Shown one piece after another: positions 14,121 to 19,998 of a stretch of 19,998 nt of DNA. This DNA comes from Clostridiales bacterium (GTDB lineage: Bacteria; Bacillota_A; Clostridia; Oscillospirales; Oscillospiraceae). Location of the stretch: the NCBI GenBank assembly GCA_022777455.1, contig JALFGI010000291.1:1-19998 (forward strand), in the 5' to 3' direction. The notes under the pieces are model-generated. The model saw nothing but the letters and a program-made list of their open reading frames with translations. It searched no databases and had not been told where the DNA came from. Each line of letters starts with the position of its first letter. Position 1 is the stretch's first letter. A program made the translations under genes and the position numbers.

Positions 14121-14132
14121 GTGTATATACAG
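14110..14132. promoter_or_regulatory. Palindromic operator over the -10 box of the GntR operon
   Basis: CTGTATAT (14110-14117) and ATATACAG (14125-14132) are perfect inverted repeats with a 7-base centre. The left arm overlaps the TATAAT box and the right arm covers the start of transcription, as expected for autorepression by the GntR protein encoded next. Confidence 0.7.
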
Positions 14133-14151
14133 AATGAACGGAGGCGACAAC

Positions 14152-14529
14152 GTGACCGTACTCATTGACAACAAAAGCGGCGTCCCCATTTATGACCAGA
14201 TCTACTCCCAGATCAAGGCCCAGATTATCAGCGGCGAGCTGCAGGAGAACGAAATGCTCCCCTCCATCCGGGGGCTGGCCAAGGACCTGCGCATCAGCTT
14301 CATCACCACCAAGCGGGCCTACGAGGAGCTGGAGCGGGAGGGCTTCATCTACACCGTCCCCGCCAAGGGCTGCTATGTGGCCCAGAAAAACACGGAGCTC
14401 CTGCGGGAGGAGAATCTGAAAAAAATTGAAGAACACCTGGAGCAAATCATCCGGCTGGCTGCCACCTGCGGCCTGACCCGGGAGGATATTCTGGAAATGG
14501 TAACGATAGAATTGGAGGACCTGGCATGA
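14152..14529 (+). CDS. GntR-family repressor, YtrA type
   Basis: 125 residues: winged helix-turn-helix (about 8-75; GVPIYDQIYSQIKAQIISGE, LPSIRGLAKDLRIS, TTKRAYEELEREGFIYTV, AKGCYVA) and a short helical tail that would serve for dimerisation, without a large effector domain. This is the YtrA layout, usually coupled to an ABC transporter operon, as here. The start is the GTG seven bases after GGAGG; an earlier ATG has no ribosome binding site and lies within the operator. The stop overlaps the ATPase start by 4 bases (ATGA). Confidence 0.93.
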   Translation: MTVLIDNKSGVPIYDQIYSQIKAQIISGELQENEMLPSIRGLAKDLRISFITTKRAYEELEREGFIYTVPAKGCYVAQKNTELLREENLKKIEEHLEQIIRLAATCGLTREDILEMVTIELEDLA

Positions 14530-15368
14530 ACGCATTGGAAATTAAAAATCTCACCAAAACCTTCCCGGGCTTTACCCTGGACAATCTGAATCTCACTCTG
14601 CCCAGCGGCTGCGTCATGGGCCTGATCGGCGAAAACGGCGCCGGCAAGAGTACCACCATCCGGCTGATTCTGGACATGCTCCACAGCGACAGCGGCACCG
14701 TCACCATCCTGGGCCGGGACAACCGGGAGAACATCCGCCTGACCAAAGAGGAGGTGGGCGTGGTGCTGGATGAAGTGGGTCTGCCGGAGTGCCTGAGTAC
14801 CCGCCAGGTGGGCAAGGTCATGGCGGGCACCTTCCGGAGCTGGAACCAGGGGGAATACGACCGGATTCTAAAGCAATTCAATCTGCCGGAGAATAAGCCC
14901 TTCAAAACCTTCTCCCGGGGCATGAAAATGAAGCTGGGCATTGCCATTGCCATGTCCCACAACGCCAAGCTCCTGCTGCTGGACGAACCCACGGGAGGCC
15001 TGGACCCAGTGGTGCGGGACGAGGTGGTGGAGATGTTCAGCGATTTCACCCGGGACGAGAGCCACTCCATCCTCATCTCCTCCCACATCGTCAGCGATTT
15101 GGAAAAGCTGTGCGACTACATTGCCTTCCTCCACAAAGGAAAGCTCCTGCTGTGCGAGGAGAAAGATCAGCTTCTGGCGGAATATGGAATGCTCCACTGC
15201 ACCGCCGCCCAGCTGGAGGCCATCGGCCCGGAGGCAATCATCTACCGGAAAAGCTCTCCCTACGGCGTGCAGGTCATTGTCCGCCGCCAGGCGGTACCGG
15301 CGGATCTGCCCCTCAGCCCCATCAGCATTGAGGAGCTGTTTGTATTTATGGTGAAGGAGGATAAATGA
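14526..15368 (+). CDS. ABC transporter ATPase
   Basis: 280 residues with Walker A GENGAGKS (35-42), a variant signature SRGMK (130-134), Walker B LLLLDEP (149-155) and switch His187. The C-terminal 70 residues are a variable extension of the type found in export ATPases of the CcmA/YtrB kind. It powers the membrane protein encoded next, one base after its stop. The substrate is unknown; YtrA-type systems respond to cell-envelope antibiotics in bacilli, so envelope stress is a reasonable guess but not shown. It is translationally coupled to the GntR gene through the 4-base overlap. Confidence 0.94.
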   Translation: MNALEIKNLTKTFPGFTLDNLNLTLPSGCVMGLIGENGAGKSTTIRLILDMLHSDSGTVTILGRDNRENIRLTKEEVGVVLDEVGLPECLSTRQVGKVMAGTFRSWNQGEYDRILKQFNLPENKPFKTFSRGMKMKLGIAIAMSHNAKLLLLDEPTGGLDPVVRDEVVEMFSDFTRDESHSILISSHIVSDLEKLCDYIAFLHKGKLLLCEEKDQLLAEYGMLHCTAAQLEAIGPEAIIYRKSSPYGVQVIVRRQAVPADLPLSPISIEELFVFMVKEDK

Positions 15369-15369
15369 G

Positions 15370-16005
15370 ATGAAAGGACTTCTGCTCAAGGATTTTTACA
15401 TGGCGGCCAAATACTGCCGCACCTACATTCTGATTGGCGTGGTGTTCATCGCCGTATCCTTTGCCGGAAGCAACAGTGAGAACATGTTTTTCGTGTTCTA
15501 TCCCTGTCTGCTCTGCGGCATGATTCCCGTGAATCTGCTGGCCTATGACGAGCGCAGCCGGTGGCTGGAATACAGCGGCACCCTGCCCTACACCAAGGCC
15601 CAGATTGTCTCCGGCAAGTATCTCATCGGCATCATCGTCCAGGGGGCCATGCTCCTGGCCGTAGGGCTGTCCCAGGCCGTGCGGATGCACCTGGCGGGCA
15701 CCTTCCGGTTGGAGGAGTTCGCCCTGTTCATGGCCACGATTTTTGCCATGGCCACCATCACCTCCTCCATCACCCTGCCCTTCATGTTCCGCTGGGGCGT
15801 GGAGAAGGGCCGCATCGCCTACTACTGCATGATCGGCTTCGTCTGCGCGGCGGGGTACCTGGGCTCCGTGTTCTTTACCGGCAGCACCCGGCTGGCAGTG
15901 AGCCAGGGCGCGCTGATGGCGATTCTCACCCTGACAGGCATCGCCGTCTACGCCACCTCCTGGCTGGCCGCCATCGCCCTGTACCGGAAACGGGAAGTGG
16001 CTTAA
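15370..16005 (+). CDS. ABC-2 type membrane permease
   Basis: 211 residues with about six hydrophobic segments (roughly 18-35, 40-58, 82-103, 116-140, 148-168, 178-204) and a cytoplasmic start MKGLLLKDFY typical of ABC-2 permeases partnered with CcmA-like ATPases. The conserved loop DERSRWLEYSGTLPYTKAQIVSGKY (59-83) joins the second and third segments. There is no signal peptide or ATP site. The ribosome binding site (AAGGAGG) is inside the end of the ATPase gene. It is the last gene of the operon; a family-1 repeat begins six bases after its stop and may serve as a stop for transcription. Confidence 0.9.
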   Translation: MKGLLLKDFYMAAKYCRTYILIGVVFIAVSFAGSNSENMFFVFYPCLLCGMIPVNLLAYDERSRWLEYSGTLPYTKAQIVSGKYLIGIIVQGAMLLAVGLSQAVRMHLAGTFRLEEFALFMATIFAMATITSSITLPFMFRWGVEKGRIAYYCMIGFVCAAGYLGSVFFTGSTRLAVSQGALMAILTLTGIAVYATSWLAAIALYRKREVA

Positions 16006-16011
16006 TTCAGA

Positions 16012-16231
16012 AAAATGTAATTTTGCGTGCGGAACCGACGCACCCCTTGGCTCCCCCTATGGGGGAGCTGGCTGCCCCGCAAGGGGCGCCCCTGAGAGGG
16101 CAACACGGCTTGTGAATCTAAGGATGCTGTTGTCTTCCCTGCGGTACCCCCTCAGTCAGCCTGACGGCTGCCAGCTCTCCCAAAGGGAGAGCCAAGGGGC
16201 GCTGTCGTATCATCCCGCCAAATTACAATTT
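16012..16231 (-). repeat. Family-1 interspersed hairpin repeat, copy D
   Basis: The left end AAAATGTAATTTTGCG and the right end CCGCCAAATTACAATTT are inverted. The interior has the CTCCCCCTATGGGGGAG and CTCTCCCAAAGGGAGAG hairpins; orientation as copy B. It fills two thirds of the gap before the lyxose isomerase gene; the remainder is that gene's promoter and leader. Confidence 0.88.
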
Positions 16232-16273
16232 ATTCCACCGGTGACTTCCCACCGTGAAAAGCCGAAATTCTCC

Positions 16274-16302
16274 TTGCGTTTCCATCTGAACGGGGCTATA
16301 AT
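16274..16302 (+). promoter_or_regulatory. Promoter of the lyxose isomerase gene
   Basis: TTGCGT (16274-16279), 17 bases, TATAAT (16297-16302), leaving a leader of about 30 bases. No palindromic operator or catabolite site was recognised next to it. Confidence 0.75.
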
Positions 16303-16339
16303 GAACCCATCCAATAAAGAACGAAAGGGGTTCCCTGTT

Positions 16340-17026
16340 ATGAAGCGTTCCGAGATCAACAAAGCGCTGAAGGAGCTGGAAGCCATGTGCGCCAAGCACT
16401 GCTGCTACCTGCCTCCCTTCTGCAATTTCACCCCCGACCAGTGGCAAAATATCGGCCACGAATACGACGAGGTCCGCGACTGTATGCTGGGCTGGGACAT
16501 CACCGACTACGGCATGGGCGATTTTGACAAGTTCGGCTTCTCCCTGATCACCATCCGCAACGGCAACCGTGCCATGGCGGATAAGTATCCCAAGGTCTAC
16601 GCCGAGAAGCTGTTGTACCTGAAGGAGGGCCAGTACGCCCCCAACCACTTCCACTGGTTCAAAACCGAGGACATCATCAACCGGGGCGGCGGAAATGTGC
16701 TGATCCGGGTGTACAACAGCCTGCCCAATGAAGAGATCGACTACGAATCCGACGTCACCGTCCATACCGACGGCCGCACCTACACCGTCCCCGCCGGCAC
16801 CCAGATCCGTCTGACCCCCGGCGAAAGCATCCATGTGCAGCAGTACCTGTACCACGACTTCTCCGTGGAGCCCGGCACCGGCCCCGTGCTGCTGGGTGAG
16901 GTCAGCCAGTGCAACGATGACAACACCGACAACCGCTTCAACCCTCCCGTAGGCCGCTTCCCCACCATCGAAGAGGACGAGCCCCCCTACCGCCTGCTGT
17001 GCAACGAGTACCCCGCAGCAAAATAA
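16340..17026 (+). CDS. D-lyxose ketol-isomerase (cupin type)
   Basis: 228 residues, almost the length of the characterised E. coli O157 D-lyxose isomerase (227). The family interconverts D-lyxose and D-xylulose and also D-mannose and D-fructose, using a metal held in a cupin barrel. The ligands are visible: His103, His105 and Glu110 in NHFHWFKTE, and His172 in YLYHDFS. The surroundings (YNSLPN, GTQIRLTPGESIHV) also fit. The start ATG follows AAAGGGG by nine bases; the frame is open far upstream but only through a repeat. It stands alone between its promoter and a strong terminator, without sugar transporter or kinase next to it, so the true substrate in this organism is open. Confidence 0.92.
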   Translation: MKRSEINKALKELEAMCAKHCCYLPPFCNFTPDQWQNIGHEYDEVRDCMLGWDITDYGMGDFDKFGFSLITIRNGNRAMADKYPKVYAEKLLYLKEGQYAPNHFHWFKTEDIINRGGGNVLIRVYNSLPNEEIDYESDVTVHTDGRTYTVPAGTQIRLTPGESIHVQQYLYHDFSVEPGTGPVLLGEVSQCNDDNTDNRFNPPVGRFPTIEEDEPPYRLLCNEYPAAK

Positions 17027-17039
17027 GCTCACACATTCC

Positions 17040-17069
17040 GCACCCGGCTCACCCGCCGGGTGCATTTTT
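17040..17069 (+). terminator. Terminator of the lyxose isomerase gene
   Basis: A 9-base stem GCACCCGGC / GCCGGGTGC (17040-17048, 17055-17063) with a 6-base loop, followed by ATTTTT. It lies 13 bases after the stop codon. Confidence 0.92.
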
Positions 17070-17092
17070 ATGGCGCAGATCAGTTCGAAGAT

Positions 17093-17305
17093 AAATTGGA
17101 ATCTGGCGTACCGGAACCGACGCTCCCCTTGGCTCCCCCTCTGGGGGAGCTGGCTGCCCCGTAAGGGGCAGACTGAGAGGGCTGCATGGTTTTTTCGGGT
17201 GCTATTGTCTTATTGCGGTACCCTCTCAGTCAGCCTGTTCGGCTGACAGCTCTCCCAAAGGGAGAGCCAAGGGGTGCTACCGTATCTGCCCGCAAATGAC
17301 TATTT
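17093..17305 (-). repeat. Family-1 interspersed hairpin repeat, copy E
   Basis: The interior is nearly the same as copy B (CTCCCCCTCTGGGGGAG, GCCCCGTAAGGGGC, then CCCTCTCAGTCAGCC...CTCTCCCAAAGGGAGAG). The ends have decayed: AAATTGGAATCTGGCG at the left and CCGCAAATGACTATTT at the right. It lies in the 395-base gap between the lyxose isomerase terminator and the response regulator promoter. Confidence 0.85.
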
Positions 17306-17371
17306 GTCCGTTTGCGGCGGAATTTGTTTTCTTTCGGTTTAGAAATCCATGGTAATTTATTCCCGAATCAC

Positions 17372-17400
17372 TTGACGAAGGAAAAGAATCCTTTTATTGT
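17372..17400 (+). promoter_or_regulatory. Promoter of the two-component/PlsY-like operon
   Basis: TTGACG (17372-17377), a 17-base spacer and TATTGT (17395-17400), giving a very short leader before the GTG start at 17422. Confidence 0.65.
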
Positions 17401-17421
17401 ATTGAAAAAGGGGGGACGGCT

Positions 17422-18096
17422 GTGATCAACATTCTGGTAGCCGACGACGACAAGAACACCCGCCTTCTGATGAAGGCGATTCTGGAGGCGGAGCATTATC
17501 ACGTATTCACCGCCGTGGATGGGCAGGATGCCCTGGCGGTGCTGGACCGGGAGCACATCGACCTGGTGGTGCTGGACATTATGATGCCCAATATGGACGG
17601 GTACGAATTCACCGCCACCCTGCGCCAAAACGACAACACCCTGCCCATTTTAATGGTCTCCGCCCGGCAGCAGCCGGAGGACAAGCACCGTGGCTTCCTG
17701 GTGGGCACCGACGACTACATCACCAAGCCCATTGACGAGGAGGAAATGCTGCTTCGCATCAAAGCATTGCTCCGCCGGGCCAAAATCGTCAGCGACCGGC
17801 GGATCGTCATCGGCGAGGTGGTACTGGACTACGATTCCTTCACCGTCTCCCGCCCGGGACAGGTGCAGGAGCTGCCCCAGAAGGAATTTCTGCTGCTATA
17901 CAAGCTCCTGTCCTACCCCGGCAAGATTTTCACCCGGATCCAGCTCATGGATGAAATCTGGGGCATGGACTGCGAAACCGGCTGGGAAACCGTGACGGTC
18001 CACGTGGGCAGACTGCGCAAGCGCTTCGAGGGCTGGAAGGAATTCAACGTGGAATCCGTCCGGGGTCTGGGCTACAAGGCGGTGAAGAACGAATGA
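17422..18096 (+). CDS. OmpR/PhoB-family response regulator
   Basis: 224 residues. The receiver domain (1-118) has the acidic DDD (8-10), the phosphate-accepting Asp52 in VLDIMMP, Ser80 and Lys102 in DDYITKP. The C-terminal winged helix (about 128-222) has LPQKEFLLLYKLLSYPGKIF, the recognition stretch ETVTVHVGRLRKRFEG and the closing VRGLGYKA. It would be phosphorylated by the kinase encoded next and act on DNA. The start GTG follows a GGGGGG box. The end overlaps the kinase start by 4 bases. Confidence 0.96.
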   Translation: MINILVADDDKNTRLLMKAILEAEHYHVFTAVDGQDALAVLDREHIDLVVLDIMMPNMDGYEFTATLRQNDNTLPILMVSARQQPEDKHRGFLVGTDDYITKPIDEEEMLLRIKALLRRAKIVSDRRIVIGEVVLDYDSFTVSRPGQVQELPQKEFLLLYKLLSYPGKIFTRIQLMDEIWGMDCETGWETVTVHVGRLRKRFEGWKEFNVESVRGLGYKAVKNE

Positions 18097-19157
18097 AGCA
18101 TCCGAAACAGGGGTACTCCCTCACCATTCTGTTCATTCTGCTCACCTTCGGGATTCTGCTTGCCTCCCTGGCAGTGGCCACGGCCCTGAGCTATGTGCTC
18201 ACCCTTCTGGACATTCTGCCCATCCAGACGGAGGATTTCCCGGAGAGTCTGCAGCTGCTGGTATTTACGTCCGCCGTCAGCCTGATTGTGGGCACGGGAC
18301 TGTCCATGCTGGCGGTTCGCATCCCCACGAACTCCATCAACTGGCTGATTGATCAGATGAACCGGCTGGCGGACGGAGATTTTAATGCCAGGGTCCATTT
18401 CAAAAAGCCCATCAGCATGGTCCCCGCCTTTTTGCAGGTGGAGGAGAGCTTCAACAAAATGGCCCGGGAGCTGGGGGACACGGAGATGCTCCGCCAGGAT
18501 TTCGTGAACAATTTCTCCCATGAATTCAAAACCCCCATCGTCTCCATTGCGGGATTTGCAAAGCTGCTGCAGCGGGCGAATCTAACCCAGGAGCAGCGCA
18601 GCGAGTATATAAGCGCCATTGTGGAGGAGTCCGAGCGGCTTTCCACCATGGCCACCAATGTGCTGAAGCTGACCAAGGTAGAAAACCAGACCATCCTCAC
18701 CGGGGTGACGGAATATAACCTCTCCGAACAGCTGCGCAGCGCCGCCCTGCTGCTGGAGCACGACTGGACCGCCAAGCACATCGACCTGGACATGGAGTTC
18801 CCCGAGGTGAACATCCGGGCCAACGAGGAGCTGTTGAAAGAGGTCTGGATCAACCTGTTGCACAACGCAGTAAAATTCTCCCCGGAGTACGGTCCCCTCC
18901 AGGTGCGGATCTTCCGGGAGGAGAATACCGTCCGGGTGACCGTTGCCAACAGCGGCGAGATCCCGGAGGAGGAGCAGCCCCGGATTTTCCGGAAATTCTA
19001 TCAGGCGGACCGCTCCCATTTTTCCGCCGGCAACGGCCTGGGGCTGGCCATTGCGAAAAAAATCGTGGAGCTGCATCAAGGCACCATCCAGGTGGAAAGC
19101 AGGAACGGTGCGGTTGTGTTCACGGTAACGCTTCCATATGAGGAGGAAAAGAAATGA
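18093..19157 (+). CDS. Membrane sensor histidine kinase
   Basis: 354 residues: first membrane segment about 10-40, a short external loop (about 41-54), second segment about 55-76, HAMP-like linker (77-130), phosphoacceptor His143 in NFSHEFKTPI, N box NLLHNAVKF (254-262) and ATP lid GNGLGLAIAKKI (313-324). The external loop is far too small to be a separate sensor domain, so the stimulus is probably sensed in or at the membrane. The G1 box reads VANSGEIPEE, with Asn in place of the usual Asp, a variant seen in other HAMP kinases of clostridia. It overlaps both neighbours by 4 bases. Confidence 0.95.
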   Translation: MKHPKQGYSLTILFILLTFGILLASLAVATALSYVLTLLDILPIQTEDFPESLQLLVFTSAVSLIVGTGLSMLAVRIPTNSINWLIDQMNRLADGDFNARVHFKKPISMVPAFLQVEESFNKMARELGDTEMLRQDFVNNFSHEFKTPIVSIAGFAKLLQRANLTQEQRSEYISAIVEESERLSTMATNVLKLTKVENQTILTGVTEYNLSEQLRSAALLLEHDWTAKHIDLDMEFPEVNIRANEELLKEVWINLLHNAVKFSPEYGPLQVRIFREENTVRVTVANSGEIPEEEQPRIFRKFYQADRSHFSAGNGLGLAIAKKIVELHQGTIQVESRNGAVVFTVTLPYEEEKK

Positions 19158-19753
19158 GACGGGCTCTCTTTTTCACGGCCTTCGGATATCTGACGGGCAG
19201 CATTCTCTTTGCCCGGCTGTTGGCCGCGCTGACGGGAAAGGAAATCATCGCCCAGAGCAAGGACGAAAACCCCGGCACCGCCAATGCCTTCCAGTATGGC
19301 GGCTTCCTGTGCGGTATGGGCACCCTGCTGGGGGACCTTTGCAAGGGCTTTCTCCCGGTGTGGCTGTTCCTGCTGGAGCCGGAAGCGGCTCCTCCCCTGG
19401 CCCTGTCCCTGGTGACGGCGGCTCCGGTGCTGGGCCATGCCTTCCCGGTGTTCTACGGCTTCCGGGGCGGCAAGGGCATCGCCGTGACCTTCGGCTGCCT
19501 GCTGGGGCTGCTGCCGGTTTGGCCGCCCTTTGCCATTTTCGTCGGGGCGTTCCTGTTCTTCTCCCTGGTGGTGCGGATCACCCCCCACTTCCAGCGGACC
19601 ATCGCCGCCTACCTGGTGGCTCTTCTGTGCCTTGCCCTCACCCGCCAGCCCCAGGGCATCACCTTGGGCTTTTGCCTCATCGCCTGCATCGTCTGCCTGC
19701 GGATGCACCTGAGCAAGGAACCGAGAGAAGCCATGCAGATACAATTGCTTTGA
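19154..19753 (+). CDS. Divergent PlsY-like membrane protein (glycerol-3-phosphate acyltransferase family)
   Basis: 199 residues, five or so membrane segments. PlsY moves an acyl group from acyl-phosphate to glycerol-3-phosphate to start phospholipid synthesis. Family blocks are present: GSILFAR (15-21), NPGTANAF (39-46), GDLCKG (60-65) and GHAFPVFYGFRGGKGIAVTFG (94-114). Motif 1 is altered: SGNPGATN...R of true PlsY is DENPGTANAFQ here, so the Ser and Arg reported as essential in the pneumococcal enzyme are missing. Motifs 2 and 3 are kept. The ATG is inside the kinase stop (4-base overlap) with AGGAGG eight bases ahead. Probably a specialised paralogue, not the housekeeping enzyme; the activity is not proven. 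Confidence 0.82.
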   Translation: MRRALFFTAFGYLTGSILFARLLAALTGKEIIAQSKDENPGTANAFQYGGFLCGMGTLLGDLCKGFLPVWLFLLEPEAAPPLALSLVTAAPVLGHAFPVFYGFRGGKGIAVTFGCLLGLLPVWPPFAIFVGAFLFFSLVVRITPHFQRTIAAYLVALLCLALTRQPQGITLGFCLIACIVCLRMHLSKEPREAMQIQLL

Positions 19754-19772
19754 CCTTTCCAAATATAAAGAC

Positions 19773-19789
19773 AAATTGTTGTTTGGCGG
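19773..19789. repeat. Isolated left-end-like copy of the family-1 terminal repeat
   Basis: AAATTGTTGTTTGGCGG differs at two positions from the consensus family-1 end AAATTGTAATTTGGCGG, but no family-1 interior follows; a family-2 element begins 41 bases later. It is probably the remnant of a deleted or interrupted element. Confidence 0.5.
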
Positions 19790-19830
19790 TGGGTTGAATG
19801 GAACCAGGTTTCGATAATTGTCCAGCCAGC

Positions 19831-19998
19831 GTAGGGCGGGGTCTTGACCCCGCCGACCAGGTAACGAAACCTGCCAGGGAGGAAAAATGGAATCAAATGT
19901 CGGTATTATGACATTTCCCAAGCGTTGTTTCGAAAAATGATCCATTCAACGTACCGACCAAAAACCGGAACCGGGTCGGCGGGGTCAAGACCCCGCCC
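19831..19998 (-). repeat. Family-2 interspersed repeat, copy H (cut by the window end)
   Basis: Begins GTAGGGCGGGGTCTTGACC and runs to the window edge at GACCCCGCCC; if it matches copy G in length only the final TAC is missing. The interior (GGTAACGAAACCTGCCAGG near the left, CCGGAACCGGGTCGG near the right) is the reverse complement of copy G, so it is inverted relative to F and G. It lies downstream of the PlsY-like gene and carries no gene. Confidence 0.9.

Noticed and set aside
16112..16339. N-terminal extension of the lyxose isomerase by 76 codons
   Set aside because: It is encoded by a family-1 repeat and the promoter of the gene, whose transcript would start inside it; the short form has the family length.

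Overview
The window looks like chromosomal DNA of an anaerobic, GC-rich, low-motility-island type Gram-positive gut bacterium of the class Clostridia, most likely Oscillospiraceae/Ruminococcaceae. The reasons are the protein families (clostridial AraC and small XRE regulators, a YtrA-type GntR operon, DUF2461, a DxH-less metallophosphoesterase), the strong AGGAGG ribosome binding sites, and two families of GC-rich interspersed hairpin repeats of the kind seen in gut Oscillospiraceae. No tRNA, rRNA, CRISPR array, transposase or phage gene was seen.

Layout. Positions 1-375 hold a 161-base imperfect palindrome and a family-1 repeat. From 376 to about 6340 six genes run on the minus strand, read in the order: ParB-like/BMP-domain fusion, metallophosphoesterase, DUF2461 protein, dapA, dapB, (family-1 repeat), dapF. 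All junctions up to dapB are overlapping or separated by no more than 16 bases, so this is probably one transcript from the promoter at 6373-6401 carrying three lysine/meso-diaminopimelate enzymes behind three genes of less clear function. From 6741 to 10408 lies a two-gene heterodimeric ABC exporter on the minus strand, divergent from a small XRE-type regulator (10656-10850). Pyruvate kinase (10996-12408, minus) follows with its own promoter and terminator.

From 12564 to 14132 there is a family-2 repeat, a 38-residue peptide gene that I do not recognise, a convergent AraC-family regulator overlapping it tail to tail, a second family-2 repeat, and the autoregulated-looking promoter of a GntR (YtrA-type) - ABC ATPase - ABC permease operon (14152-16005). 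A family-1 repeat separates this from a single-gene D-lyxose isomerase unit (16340-17026). After another family-1 repeat comes an operon of response regulator, histidine kinase and a divergent PlsY-like membrane acyltransferase homologue (17422-19753), with 4-base ATGA overlaps at both junctions. The window ends inside a third family-2 repeat.

The points that most deserve a second look are the PlsY homologue that lacks the usual motif-1 Ser and Arg and is locked to a two-component system, the cytoplasmic ParB-like/BMP fusion, the 38-residue peptide with its repeated upstream sites next to an AraC regulator, and the two repeat families: one has its terminal inverted repeat forming part of the dapB stop codon, the other shows a paired compensatory change in a terminal palindrome.
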